This document shows, piece after piece, positions 1 through 8,077 of a stretch of 43,518 nt of DNA. The stretch lies in the NCBI GenBank assembly GCA_002840165.1, contig PGZN01000016.1, forward strand, positions 1 to 43,518, given 5' to 3'. The DNA is from Firmicutes bacterium HGW-Firmicutes-8. Lineage in GTDB: Bacteria; Bacillota; Thermincolia; Thermincolales; UBA2595. The notes below the pieces were generated by a model. That model made no database searches and had not been told where the DNA came from. It saw only the letters and a list, made by a program, of their open reading frames with translations. Every line of letters begins with the position of its first letter. Position 1 is the stretch's first letter. The position numbers and the translations under genes were made by a program.

Positions 1-110
1 TCTCCGCGCCCTCTTATTTCCAGTGAATCTCACTATCTCCGCGCTCTCCGCGGTTGTTTTTAAAATTGATTGCAGCTTCGCTGCGCTAGGCCCTCTGTGG
101 TTTCTTTTTT
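1..110. repeat. Dispersed repeat at window edge, running into the cbiT 3' end
   Basis: The first 60 bases carry the low-information phrases typical of a dispersed repeat (cgcgccctct, ctccgcgctctccgcgg). Bases 69-93 contain ttgcagcttcgctgcgctag, which recurs almost exactly at 10304-10323, and the following ctctgtggtttc resembles repeat text near 12940. The GCAGC-TTC-GCTGC core is a small palindrome. The repeat continues into the coding end of cbiT. The left boundary cannot be seen because the window starts here. Confidence 0.6.
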
Positions 111-722
111 AACTGTCAACTGATTAGTTGTTTTTTCCCCGCTGATTATAAACACGGGGTTGTGGCTTTTAAACATGTGCAGCCTGCCCACATCTACTGT
201 TTTAGCAATACTCACCTGAGTAACGTCTATATCTCCAAAGCCGTACTTTTTCATCGTCTCTACTGATGTAACCAACGATTCCAAGACAATTGCGTTTACT
301 ACAACCCGCCCGCCAATAGGCATTTTCTCGTGGACATAACGGATTATTTCGGCCATATTCCCCCCACTCCCGCCAATGAAAACCCGGTCCGGTTCTGGCA
401 AACCCTGCAGAGCCTCGGGAGCAATCCCGGAACAAACCGTAATATTGGCAACAGCAAAGATCTCTATATTTTTTTTGATCAGCTGTACACCTTCAGGTTT
501 CTTTTCTATGGCAAAAACCTTTCCGGTTACAGCCATTAAAGCGGCTTCTATGGATATTGAACCCGTCCCGGCCCCAATATCCCAAATTACGTGACTCTCC
601 TGCAGCCTGGCCTTAGCCAGCGTTACGGCCCTTACTTCGGCTTTTGTCATCGGCACTTCGTCCCTGGCAAACAGCTCGTCAGGAATACCGCCGGTCCTAT
701 AAATCCATTGTTTGTCACTCAT
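60..722 (-). CDS. cbiT: Cobalt-precorrin-6B C15-methyltransferase / decarboxylase (CbiT)
   Basis: This is a class I SAM-dependent methyltransferase of the anaerobic corrin pathway, which methylates C15 and decarboxylates the C12 acetate side chain of cobalt-precorrin-6B. The SAM-binding loop WDIGAGTGS lies at about residues 47-55, and the N-terminal GGIPDELFARDEVPMTK resembles the CbiT substrate-side motif. It is the last gene of the cbi cluster, preceded by cbiE, and a GGTGGTGG ribosome site precedes ATG at 722. The protein is 220 residues, about 20-25 longer than expected. The recognisable family ends near NPVFIISGEK, and the extra C-terminal tail is encoded partly by the dispersed repeat at 60-110, so that tail is probably not ancestral. 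The family call is firm; function of the tail is unknown. Confidence 0.9.
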   Translation of the reverse strand: MSDKQWIYRTGGIPDELFARDEVPMTKAEVRAVTLAKARLQESHVIWDIGAGTGSISIEAALMAVTGKVFAIEKKPEGVQLIKKNIEIFAVANITVCSGIAPEALQGLPEPDRVFIGGSGGNMAEIIRYVHEKMPIGGRVVVNAIVLESLVTSVETMKKYGFGDIDVTQVSIAKTVDVGRLHMFKSHNPVFIISGEKTTNQLTVKKETTEGLAQRSCNQF

Positions 723-741
723 TATTTACCACCACCGTAAA

Positions 742-839
742 TAGTTGCTAGTTGCTAGTTGCTAGTTGCTAGTTGCTAGTTGCTAGTTCCTAGTTCCTAG
801 TTTATAGTTTATAGTTTATAGTTTATAGTTTATAGTTTA
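742..839. repeat. Heptamer tandem array (TAGTTGC/TAGTTCC/TAGTTTA)
   Basis: Fourteen consecutive 7-bp units fill the cbiE-cbiT gap: six TAGTTGC, two TAGTTCC and six TAGTTTA. The periodicity is exact and the unit changes stepwise along the array. No open frame of the operon crosses it. It resembles the short tandemly repeated repetitive heptamers described in cyanobacteria and recurs in other gaps of this window. Confidence 0.95.
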
Positions 840-863
840 TAAATCCTAGTTCCATTCTTAGCA

Positions 864-1493
864 TTAGGCCTTATCAAGGATTACTATAACGCATCCGGAT
901 TTTCCTATGTCCTCCGGGACATTATCTATATCAAACTCTCCTATCGTTTCATTGTCATAGGAAAGATTTTCGCACACGTACATTTTCTTATTCGATACAC
1001 CGGCTTCCGCCAGTTCCCTGGCTAAGGCTGCCGGGGTCATATTGGGGTCAGTCAGGATAATCACCTTGGGGTTGACCCTGACCAACTCAACCAAACCGGC
1101 TGCATCCCGGCCATGGATACTGCAAAAAACAGCATCATGCCAGGAAATACCAAGCCTGGCGCAGGCCATCTGAATAGAACTCAGCCCTGGTTCAACAGCA
1201 AGTTCCGGCGGGGCAAAGTACCTTCTCAGATACTCCAAAATGCCGTAAAAGCCCGGGTCGCCCGAGGCTACAACTGCGACATGGCAGTCCTCACAGCGGC
1301 TTTTGATAAACCGGACCATCTCCGGCAAATTGTTTTTAATTATGAATAACTCTTTACCAAGCCCGGTAAAAGGCTTGAGTACCCGTTCACCGCCGACCAG
1401 GATGTCGGCATTATTAATTAATTCTAAAGCCAAGGGAGTAATGTAGTCCGGGTTCCCCGGACCTATTCCGATCACATGGATTAAATTCGCCAA
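864..1493 (-). CDS. cbiE: Cobalt-precorrin-7 C5-methyltransferase (CbiE)
   Basis: This is a class III (tetrapyrrole) SAM methyltransferase of anaerobic cobalamin synthesis acting at C5 of the corrin ring. It shows the family's N-terminal GIGPGNPDYI at residues 9-18 and the second signature VASGDPGFYG at about 75-84. At 209 residues it matches stand-alone CbiE rather than the fused CobL. It overlaps the end of cbiD by 13 bases. The start is TTG at 1493, supported by a GGGAGGG site about 7 bases upstream inside cbiD, so translational coupling is likely. CbiT is encoded next, separated by a heptamer repeat array. Confidence 0.9.
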   Translation of the reverse strand: MANLIHVIGIGPGNPDYITPLALELINNADILVGGERVLKPFTGLGKELFIIKNNLPEMVRFIKSRCEDCHVAVVASGDPGFYGILEYLRRYFAPPELAVEPGLSSIQMACARLGISWHDAVFCSIHGRDAAGLVELVRVNPKVIILTDPNMTPAALARELAEAGVSNKKMYVCENLSYDNETIGEFDIDNVPEDIGKSGCVIVILDKA

Positions 1494-2584
1494 CCCATTT
1501 CCCTCCCGATTCTTACGGCATTTTCATCTGCCGCCAGAATTTCTCCGGCCATTGTAAACATAACTACTCCGGCTTCAAGTTCATCAAATACGTGTTCCGC
1601 CGCTTTTCTGGCAGCCCTGGAAGCTATAAGTGGCATTACCTGCATTAAATTATTTTTTCTCAGAATTTCAAGGGCCCCCTCGGATGTGTTGGCCTCTAAT
1701 AACTCATTTATGATCTCAGGTCCGGCCCCCAGCGTCCCCGCATATGCGGCGAGGGTTTCCAGCCTGGCGTCAGCAACCTTGTTATGGGTATGGAAACACC
1801 CGGCCGCCACCTTGGTAAGTTTACTGTGGTGTCCGACAAATATTACCTTTTTTATCCCCAGGGTTACACATGCATTGAGCATGTATCCTACAAAATTGCT
1901 CATCTGGACAACTGCTTCCGCGGGAATACCCAGTTTTTCGACTGCCCACCGCTCACCAAGCCTTCCTGGCGTAAGGCAGACAACTGTATGCTGATGAGCT
2001 TTGGCCATGGATATCTGGGGTACCAGAGACCGCTTAAAAGCCTCCTCAGACATCGGTTCTACAATCCCTGTTGTGCCGATAATAGAAATACCGCCCATTA
2101 TACCCAGCTTTGGGTTAAGGGTCCGGCGGGCCACTTCCGCACCACCCGGGACACTAACCTCAATCACTACCCCCACCCCGTCCGGCAGATATCTTCCAAC
2201 TGCAGCAGATATCATCTCCCGCGGCGCCGGATTGATAGCCGCCTCCCCGACAGGCACCTGCAGGCCGGGTTTGGTGACAATTCCCACACCCTGGCCGCCT
2301 TTAATCACTATACCGTCAAAAGCTTTGCTCACAGTCACATTTATTTCCAAACCGTCTGTAACGTCAGGGTCATCCCCGCCATCCTTGATTACAGATGCCT
2401 TAGCGTAATCCCCGCATAAAACAACAGAATCCACGGGGACAATTATTTCCCGGCCCTGAGGATTGATGACACTGGCTGTACTGATTTCTTCATGCGTAAA
2501 CAGCATTATCGCCGCGGCCTGAGCCGCCGCTGCCGCACTGGCCCCGGTAGTTACTCCGGGACGCAGTTTTTTGCTAACTGCCAT
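1481..2584 (-). CDS. cbiD: Cobalt-precorrin-5B C1-methyltransferase (CbiD)
   Basis: CbiD methylates C1 of cobalt-precorrin-5B in the oxygen-independent corrin pathway. The N-terminal RPGVTTGASAAAAAQAA (from residue 8) is the family hallmark. The glycine-rich stretches VSVPGGAEVARRTLNPKLG and GGISIIGTTGIVEPMSEEA are typical of the CbiD fold. The length of 367 residues is normal. The start ATG lies within the last codons of cbiO (11-base overlap) and the stop lies within cbiE, which places the protein in the middle of a tightly coupled transporter-biosynthesis operon under the upstream cobalamin riboswitch. Confidence 0.93.
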   Translation of the reverse strand: MAVSKKLRPGVTTGASAAAAAQAAAIMLFTHEEISTASVINPQGREIIVPVDSVVLCGDYAKASVIKDGGDDPDVTDGLEINVTVSKAFDGIVIKGGQGVGIVTKPGLQVPVGEAAINPAPREMISAAVGRYLPDGVGVVIEVSVPGGAEVARRTLNPKLGIMGGISIIGTTGIVEPMSEEAFKRSLVPQISMAKAHQHTVVCLTPGRLGERWAVEKLGIPAEAVVQMSNFVGYMLNACVTLGIKKVIFVGHHSKLTKVAAGCFHTHNKVADARLETLAAYAGTLGAGPEIINELLEANTSEGALEILRKNNLMQVMPLIASRAARKAAEHVFDELEAGVVMFTMAGEILAADENAVRIGREMGWRI

Positions 2585-3425
2585 CTGTGTCCCTTTCCCC
2601 CTTAATGGCGGAATTAACCATCCGCCTGGCTTCCCCTATCGTAAGGGGAAGTTCGTCAACGATGAGTCTGTCTTTAGTAACTAGTATCTCAGCCAAATGG
2701 GCTACCCTGGGCAGCCTCAGCTTGGCATTTCTTACCGTTTTCTTGGCTGTAAATACCTCCCTGGGGTTTCCGGCCAAGATAATCCGGCCCTCAAAAAGGA
2801 TATAAACCTGATCTGCATACAGCGGTACAAGGTCCACATCATGGGTAGCCATCAAAATCGTAATTCCCTGTTCTTTATTCATTTTGACTATCAACCTCAT
2901 TATCTCTCTTACCCCGGCCGGGTCAAGACCGGCCGTCGGCTCGTCCAGGATGATAATCTCCGGTTTCATCGCCAAAACCCCGGCGATAGCGGCCCGTTTT
3001 TTCTGTCCATAACTGAGATAGTGGATAGGCTTATTTATCAGGTCAGGAATCCCGACCATCTTAAGGGCTTCTTTTACCCTGATTCCTACCTCAACCGGAG
3101 AAAGCTTTAAGTTTGCAGGACCGAATGACACATCTTCACCCACCGTAGGGGCAAATAACTGGTCATTGGGGTCCTGAAATACAAACCCGACCCGCCGGTA
3201 AAGCTCCTCCTTCGTATACTGTTTGAATAGTTTGCCATCAACCCGAACTTCCCCCTGACCCGGTTTAAGCAGTCCTGTAATGACCTTAAACAGGGTCGTT
3301 TTCCCGGAACCGTTGGGTCCCAATAGAATGGTAAACTGCCCCTGGGGGATTTCAAGATCGACCCCCTGAAGGGCAGCAGTCCCATCGCCGTAAGTAAATT
3401 TAACCTGCTGAGCCTGCAGAATCAT
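2574..3425 (-). CDS. cbiO: Cobalt ECF transporter ATPase (CbiO)
   Basis: This is the ATP-hydrolysing subunit of an energy-coupling-factor cobalt importer at the inner face of the membrane. It has Walker A GPNGSGKTT at residues 36-44, the Q-loop FQDPNDQLF near 83-91, the ABC signature LSYGQKKR at 137-144 and Walker B IIILDEP at 157-163, followed by an H-loop in MATHDVDLV. At 283 residues it has the usual ECF length. It overlaps cbiQ by 4 bases (ATGA) and has a strong AGGGG site before ATG. Nickel as substrate cannot be excluded from the ATPase alone, but the cbi neighbours and the B12 riboswitch point to cobalt. Confidence 0.93.
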   Translation of the reverse strand: MILQAQQVKFTYGDGTAALQGVDLEIPQGQFTILLGPNGSGKTTLFKVITGLLKPGQGEVRVDGKLFKQYTKEELYRRVGFVFQDPNDQLFAPTVGEDVSFGPANLKLSPVEVGIRVKEALKMVGIPDLINKPIHYLSYGQKKRAAIAGVLAMKPEIIILDEPTAGLDPAGVREIMRLIVKMNKEQGITILMATHDVDLVPLYADQVYILFEGRIILAGNPREVFTAKKTVRNAKLRLPRVAHLAEILVTKDRLIVDELPLTIGEARRMVNSAIKGERDTDGS

Positions 3426-4132
3426 TTCGTTCCCCCTGAATTTCCGTTATAAGCCCTGACCTGCATCGCCGCAAACGTCCTTTCAGCCCTGTCATAAGCC
3501 CTGATAAATATCATCCCCATAAGAGTGCTGGTTGATTTAAGAGCGCGTTTCCAGCCGGCTATACTATTCCATGTTGGGTATCCAAGTCTTAGGGTCTGGG
3601 CTTCTCTGATTCTAATCCCCTCATCCCACAGTACAAAAATATACCTGTAGGTAAGAAGCAGTATTTCCACTAGAACCCTGGGGACCCGGAACGAGATCAG
3701 GGCCTGACCTAATTCATGGACCGGGGTCGTTACACTGAGGAACAGGAGAATTGAGACACTGCCGGCAATTCTGGCCAATACAGTTGCTCCGAGAAAAAAA
3801 CCTTCCCGATAAGCGACCAATTTAAAAATAGCAGTTTGGACAATAAAAAGTGGGTGTGTGCCTCGGGAAAACAGCATCAAACAGAATACTGCCAATCCTA
3901 AAGCTAACGGAGGTATAATTCGGCCAAACATCAACTTGACAGGTGTTTTTATGACCAGCATGGATATAAGGGTCAGAGCAAGAACTCCCAACGGAAGTTC
4001 AAATCCAGGCAAGCCCAATACACCGGCTAGAGCGATGATACACAATAAAACCTTAACTCTGGCGTCCGTTCTGGTAAAAACATTATCCTTTTGGGCAATT
4101 GCATCCACCATCAGGTAGGATTCTTTGATCAT
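3422..4132 (-). CDS. cbiQ: Cobalt ECF transporter T-component (CbiQ)
   Basis: CbiQ is the transmembrane coupling subunit that connects the substrate-binding CbiM to the CbiO ATPases. The 236-residue protein has several hydrophobic spans (for example around residues 25-60 and 75-115) and ends with a cytoplasmic helical region containing YDRAERTFAAMQVRAYNG. That matches the A-R-G-type coupling helices of EcfT proteins. The ATG at 4132 overlaps the preceding small gene by 50 bases and has no strong ribosome site. The ATG seven codons later (MVDAIAQKDN) is a reasonable alternative start. Confidence 0.88.
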   Translation of the reverse strand: MIKESYLMVDAIAQKDNVFTRTDARVKVLLCIIALAGVLGLPGFELPLGVLALTLISMLVIKTPVKLMFGRIIPPLALGLAVFCLMLFSRGTHPLFIVQTAIFKLVAYREGFFLGATVLARIAGSVSILLFLSVTTPVHELGQALISFRVPRVLVEILLLTYRYIFVLWDEGIRIREAQTLRLGYPTWNSIAGWKRALKSTSTLMGMIFIRAYDRAERTFAAMQVRAYNGNSGGTK

Positions 4133-4403
4133 CTTCGCTACTCACTTTCTCCCCGAAAAGTTTTCTCCACTGATAACCGAAAATGGTTCCGGCAGTGAAA
4201 CCGCCGGCTGCAAAAAGAAACAAACCAAGGTTGCCCTCCGAAATGTCAATCAACGGCTCTTTGGCGAAAACCCCGGAAACCTCTTCCATCTTGCGGTCCA
4301 CAAGGTCGTCTGTCCCCTCCCATTTTTGTTCTGCATATGCTGCCAACGGAATTAACAGGCTAAAAATCAAAACTAAACTTACCATTGTTATTCTAAGCCG
4401 CAT
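4083..4403 (-). CDS. Small CbiN-like membrane component of the cobalt transporter
   Basis: This 106-residue protein has an N-terminal signal-like helix (residues about 4-23, ending AAYA), a short extracytoplasmic segment, a second hydrophobic helix with GLFLFAAGGFTAGTIFGYQW near 60-80, and a short charged tail with PDGGC. Two helices separated by an external loop is the CbiN topology. The position between cbiM and cbiQ is that of cbiN or of the PDGLE-domain proteins that replace it. Sequence similarity to classical CbiN is not obvious to me, so no symbol is given. It overlaps cbiM by 11 bases. Confidence 0.7.
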   Translation of the reverse strand: MRLRITMVSLVLIFSLLIPLAAYAEQKWEGTDDLVDRKMEEVSGVFAKEPLIDISEGNLGLFLFAAGGFTAGTIFGYQWRKLFGEKVSSEDDQRILPDGGCNCPKG

Positions 4404-5091
4404 TATTAGCCCCCTCCGTTTCCGGCTTATTGGTAAGCCCTAAGTGTCGTAATATATCCGGCCTTACTCTGGCAATATAACTAACCATGCCCCCGGTGAC
4501 CAATCCTTCCACCAAAGCCAGGGGCAGCTGGGTCGGCATAAAAAGGGTAAAGAACGTCAGAAACGCCTTAATTAACGAAATCCCATGAACTCCAGGCATA
4601 CCTAATGCCAATTCCAATGATGTGGTGCAGTAAACCGCGAGGTCTCCCAAAATCCCGGCCATACAAGCTGCAAAACCTAAAGATAACCCTATCCTTCTGC
4701 CAAATCTAAATACTCCATACCCTACCAGAGAACCGACCACACCCATTGAAAAAACGTTTGCACCTAATGTAGATAAACCTCCATGGGCGAAAAATATAGC
4801 CTGCAGCAACAAGGCAACAACAGATAAAACCATGCTTACAAAAGGCCCTAGTAAAATTGCCGCCATCGGCGTACCAGCCGGATGTGATGAGGTACCTGTA
4901 AGCGGGACCGGAATAGGCAGCAGGGAAATGAAAAATACTGCCGCACTGACCAAGCCCAGTAAAGGTTTATACATTATAACTTCTTTTGTGCGCCGGGTTA
5001 TATCATATATACCCTTAGCCACAAAAACAGATGCCGCACCGTACCAGGTAACAGCCCATTTCCCAACAAGAAATCCATCTTGGATATGCAT
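4393..5091 (-). CDS. cbiM: Cobalt ECF transporter substrate-binding subunit (CbiM)
   Basis: CbiM is the membrane protein that binds the metal ion in CbiMNQO importers. It begins MHIQDGF, close to the family's MHIPDGF, where the amino terminus and His2 coordinate the ion after methionine handling. A further motif, PLTGTSSHPAGTPMAAILLGP near residue 65-85, contains another conserved metal-binding histidine. The protein is 232 residues with six or seven hydrophobic helices. It is the first gene of the operon, with GGTGG upstream of ATG, and lies directly behind a cobalamin riboswitch, so it should be repressed when B12 is plentiful. Confidence 0.93.
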   Translation of the reverse strand: MHIQDGFLVGKWAVTWYGAASVFVAKGIYDITRRTKEVIMYKPLLGLVSAAVFFISLLPIPVPLTGTSSHPAGTPMAAILLGPFVSMVLSVVALLLQAIFFAHGGLSTLGANVFSMGVVGSLVGYGVFRFGRRIGLSLGFAACMAGILGDLAVYCTTSLELALGMPGVHGISLIKAFLTFFTLFMPTQLPLALVEGLVTGGMVSYIARVRPDILRHLGLTNKPETEGANNAA

Positions 5092-5239
5092 AACTTGCCA
5101 CCTTTCAGAAATTATTCAAATAACATTAAACCCATAAATTACCTGACAGAACAAAAAACCCCAGTCAAAGGTCGACTGAGGAATGAATCCATAAAGAACT
5201 CTCTCAATGTCCACCTCCCTCTCAATCGAAGGTATTAGC

Positions 5240-5415
5240 GGCGTACCTAGGACAGGCAGGTCTCCTGACTCACAGTTCATAGTCCCCCGCGCCTTCCCAA
5301 GCCTTTTGGCCCAGTGGCAAACTTGCGGGTTTCTCCCTGTTACAGTGGCGGGACCGTGCCGGATTCTCACCAGACTTCCCTTTTCAACTCGTAAACGAGT
5401 CACCTGTCCGCAATA
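5240..5415 (-). promoter_or_regulatory. Cobalamin (B12) riboswitch
   Basis: Read on the minus strand, the leader carries the usual cobalamin riboswitch blocks in order: CGGACAGGTGACTCGT at the 5' side, GGGAAGTCTGGTGAGAATCC, GCACGGTCCCGCCACTGTAA (the conserved CCCGCCACTG core), and the B12-box-like AGTCAGGAGACCTGCCTGTCC with a closing P1 helix formed by GGACAGG and CCTGTCC. It sits about 150 bases upstream of cbiM, so it most likely controls the transporter-cbiDET operon. The exact edges are approximate. Confidence 0.95.
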
Positions 5416-5489
5416 TTAAAATGTCAATATAAAACTATTCTACCTTTTTGAAAAAATTCCTGCAGGAATTGTTAAAATATTTCGAGATT

Positions 5490-6173
5490 TTACAGAGAAA
5501 CCTTTTTTCCATCCTGGGCCTGCATCTCTAATAGCTTAGTCACCTCAGTGACACCCTCCAGTTCCTTGAACTTCCAGGTCCCATCTTCCCTGACAAGTAT
5601 AAAAGAGTACTTCCTGGCCTGGTTTGAGGTAATCCCAATGGGATTATTTTGACGGATAAGCTCATTAAATTTATCCTGGGTAATATTGACTACTTTATTA
5701 TCATCTATAAAGGTCGGTGACTCGAAATCATCAGACATCGCACTGAACTCGTAATCATCGTTCACATCCGCCTCCCCGCTGATAGTATCAGGGGTTTGGC
5801 CGGTGATTTTGATTTCTTTTATCTGACTGTTAACCTCATGAAAAAATGCTGACACAAAATAATCGGACTGAATACTCCCGTCATCGATAAACTCATAAAA
5901 AGTCTCAAGCAGCTTTCCGGTCATTATTTTCTGGTATCTTGCTTTTAATTCCTTTTTAAAGGTGGTGTCTGAAGTATAGTCGCCTTTACTGAAATCAAGG
6001 GCAACCTGAAAATAATCCTCAAGGGCGTTCTGGGCTAAACTCTCCTGCTCCCGGGCATTTGGGGCGGCATCCTGTCCGACCCCTTTGTTTTGCCCATCCC
6101 CACCTGTCATGCACCCCGCTAAAAGGATTACGATAGAAAGAACACTGCAGAAAAACAACATCTTCTTTTTCAC
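5490..6173 (-). CDS. Predicted lipoprotein of unknown function
   Basis: The 227-residue protein begins with a charged KKK and a hydrophobic stretch ending LLAGC, a lipobox with the acylated cysteine at about residue 21, so it should be anchored outside the cytoplasmic membrane. The mature part is acidic, starts with a Gly/Gln-rich linker, and looks like an alpha+beta NTF2-like or Tim44-like small domain, though no conserved catalytic motif is seen. The start is GTG at 6173 with GAGGGG 7 bases upstream. It lies downstream of the DnaI-type gene on the same strand, with a short gap. I do not recognise the family. Confidence 0.7.
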   Translation of the reverse strand: MKKKMLFFCSVLSIVILLAGCMTGGDGQNKGVGQDAAPNAREQESLAQNALEDYFQVALDFSKGDYTSDTTFKKELKARYQKIMTGKLLETFYEFIDDGSIQSDYFVSAFFHEVNSQIKEIKITGQTPDTISGEADVNDDYEFSAMSDDFESPTFIDDNKVVNITQDKFNELIRQNNPIGITSNQARKYSFILVREDGTWKFKELEGVTEVTKLLEMQAQDGKKVSL

Positions 6174-6197
6174 TATTAATCCCCCTCAGCAAAAATA

Positions 6198-6947
6198 TTA
6201 TCGTGGAGATTCATTTTGCTGTCTTTTTACTATCCGGATATCATTTTCCACTAACAGGCGGTACACCTTACACATCTGGATAATCCGTGAAGTTGTCCGC
6301 TCACCCAGGTATTCTTCCAACTCGGCCAAATCAAGGTTGGATGTAATAACAGTGGGGAGCCGGTTGTTTAAACGGTAATTCACGATTGAATACAGTTTGT
6401 TCCTGGCCCAGTCATTGTAGTTGTGTGCTCCGAGGTCATCAAGGATGAGCACTCCAACCTCACGGGCCGTATCCATTAAATCCTGTTCTGTATACCTATG
6501 GTTATTGTCATACGTAGCCCGAATCCGATCCAGCAGGTCTGGCACGACAACAAAAAGAACCTCTTGACCGTTTTCCAGTAAAGCATTGGCTATCGCACAA
6601 GCCAAAAACGTTTTCCCGCTGCCTACCGGGCCTGTAAGCACAATCCCATCTGAGTTCGGGTCTTCCTGGATATCCCGGACAAATTTTTGTGCAGCCACAA
6701 ATGCTGCCGCCGCATTATCATAATATGACTTTCCGTTAATTGGGTCCCTAAGATTTTTTGAGTAGTAATGGGAAACAAACTGGTTAAAGTTAAAACTAAG
6801 CATTTCCCTGCTCATTTTAGAACTTTTAAATTTTGCCTGGCTTTTCCTGTGTAACATACATTTACAAGGGGCCGCCCGATCATGGTCGATAATAATAATC
6901 CCCCTGCCATAACAGAGGGGGCAATCATCATTAACTGTTCCCAACAA
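6198..6947 (-). CDS. DnaI/DnaC-like helicase-loader ATPase
   Basis: This AAA+ protein resembles the loaders that place the replicative helicase on DNA at initiation. An N-terminal zinc site is formed by Cys9, Cys12, Cys28 and Cys30. The ATPase domain follows, with Walker A GPVGSGKT at residues 106-113, Walker B VGVLILDDLG at about 164-173, a sensor-1 ITSNLD and an arginine-finger region GERTTSRI. At 249 residues it has DnaC/IstB length. It follows a DnaD-domain gene, the usual Firmicute replication-initiation pairing, and no transposase is adjacent, which argues against an IstB of an insertion sequence. The start is TTG at 6947 with AGGAGG five bases upstream. Confidence 0.85.
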   Translation of the reverse strand: MLGTVNDDCPLCYGRGIIIIDHDRAAPCKCMLHRKSQAKFKSSKMSREMLSFNFNQFVSHYYSKNLRDPINGKSYYDNAAAAFVAAQKFVRDIQEDPNSDGIVLTGPVGSGKTFLACAIANALLENGQEVLFVVVPDLLDRIRATYDNNHRYTEQDLMDTAREVGVLILDDLGAHNYNDWARNKLYSIVNYRLNNRLPTVITSNLDLAELEEYLGERTTSRIIQMCKVYRLLVENDIRIVKRQQNESPR

Positions 6948-6960
6948 TATTTCCTCCTAT

Positions 6961-7758
6961 TTACCCATGGTAAAGCAACCTGAATTTATCCTTCTTCTTC
7001 TCCACTGCGTCTGGTTTGCGCCTGGTGGAGCGGGTTATTTGGCGTTCCCGGAAATTAGCCTCATAAGCCTGAACCTCTAAAATGGTCCGCAGGTTGTTTT
7101 TTTGCCATTCCAATAGTATGCTGTCAATATATTTAAAGTTGTGTTTGCCCATCATTACCGCTCTTTTAAGGGCTTCCATGATTAAATCGGTCCCGCCCTC
7201 GTTATCGGTAAGCCACAGATTTACCTGTTCTATTTCCATCGGAGACAACAGGCGGCCGAACTCTTTTTCGAACGACTGGCAAATCCTCGCAAAATCAGGT
7301 TCATTGTGTTTGGATCTGTCGGTCCCGGACATCTGTTTCTGTTCCTTAAGGTTCTTTTTCATCTGCTGGTAAGCCTTGACCTTTTCGCAGGCCCATATCT
7401 CGGAAATCTTCTCAAACAATGGTTCATAACTGTATAGGGGAATGACCTCGTCCGTTTCCTCACAGTAAAAATGGCTAATTTTAAGAACTCCTTTTTCTAT
7501 GAGGGCGGCCAAATCCGCTTTAATTTTTGTTTTCCCCCCAGTCATCAACATAGCCAATACATCAAGTGATGGAAAATACTGGTTTGTTGCTGTCTGAAGA
7601 TGCAGCAGCTGAATTATTAACATCATTTCACTGTCGGTTATTCCGAGTCTGGGATAGTATTTCAACAACAGGTTAGAGATAGCGGTCATTCCTTCCAGGA
7701 CTAAGTCCGAAGCGAATGCGGCCGTAATATTGCCTTTTTTGTCCCCGTTACAATTCAT
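6961..7758 (-). CDS. DnaD-domain replication initiation protein
   Basis: DnaD/DnaB proteins of Firmicutes remodel origin DNA and recruit the helicase loader. The 265-residue protein has a winged-helix-like N-terminal half (residues about 20-130). The DnaD C-terminal domain starts near FEKEFGRLLSPMEIEQVN and ends with the YxxxIxxxW-type motif YIDSILLEW around residue 215-225. A basic tail (RSTRRKPDAVEKKKDK) could contact DNA. It is encoded 13 bases before the DnaI-like ATPase, and the two probably work together. Whether it corresponds functionally to B. subtilis DnaB or DnaD cannot be decided from sequence. Confidence 0.85.
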   Translation of the reverse strand: MNCNGDKKGNITAAFASDLVLEGMTAISNLLLKYYPRLGITDSEMMLIIQLLHLQTATNQYFPSLDVLAMLMTGGKTKIKADLAALIEKGVLKISHFYCEETDEVIPLYSYEPLFEKISEIWACEKVKAYQQMKKNLKEQKQMSGTDRSKHNEPDFARICQSFEKEFGRLLSPMEIEQVNLWLTDNEGGTDLIMEALKRAVMMGKHNFKYIDSILLEWQKNNLRTILEVQAYEANFRERQITRSTRRKPDAVEKKKDKFRLLYHG

Positions 7759-8077
7759 CTAAGCTGCCCCTTTCGTAAGGCCCCGAAACAATTCAGGATA
7801 TCAGAGGATTTTGTTGATAAATATGGTCCTTTTTCCCCGGTGCTGAGCCGAATTATGCTGCCCAGCGAGCAGTAAAAGCCTTTCCTCAAGCATTTTAAAA
7901 ACGGTACCCATAATAAGGGCTAATAATCATTCACACTGACCTTGATAACACCCTTTGCCTTCATTGCCTGCTCCCCCCACCTATATGTTGAATTAAAATT
8001 TACAGGCCAAATTTATTCCGGCTTTGTGTTATTTCTACAAAATGTACCAAAATCCTGCCGCTTTCTTGTCCGGTTTA
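7759..8077. other. Intergenic stretch with only doubtful tiny frames
   Basis: No convincing gene is seen. On the minus strand a 14-codon frame (7920-7964) follows a GGGGGGAG ribosome-like site and could be a leader peptide. A 36-codon frame (7801-7911) follows it but has no ribosome site. Neither resembles anything I recognise. This is the region upstream of the DnaD gene, so it probably holds that operon's promoter. Confidence 0.4.

Noticed and set aside
742..839. CRISPR or variable-number coding repeat
   Set aside because: Seven-base units without spacers and outside any credible frame; treated as a heptamer array.
1784..2419. Plus-strand frame of 211 codons
   Set aside because: It is antisense to cbiD, with no ribosome site or family features.
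5116..5403. Minus-strand frame of 95 codons across the cbiM leader
   Set aside because: It lies inside the cobalamin riboswitch; its sequence is explained by conserved RNA, with no protein-family resemblance.
6198..6947. IstB-type transposition helper
   Set aside because: There is no transposase next to it; the N-terminal zinc site and adjacent DnaD gene fit a helicase loader.
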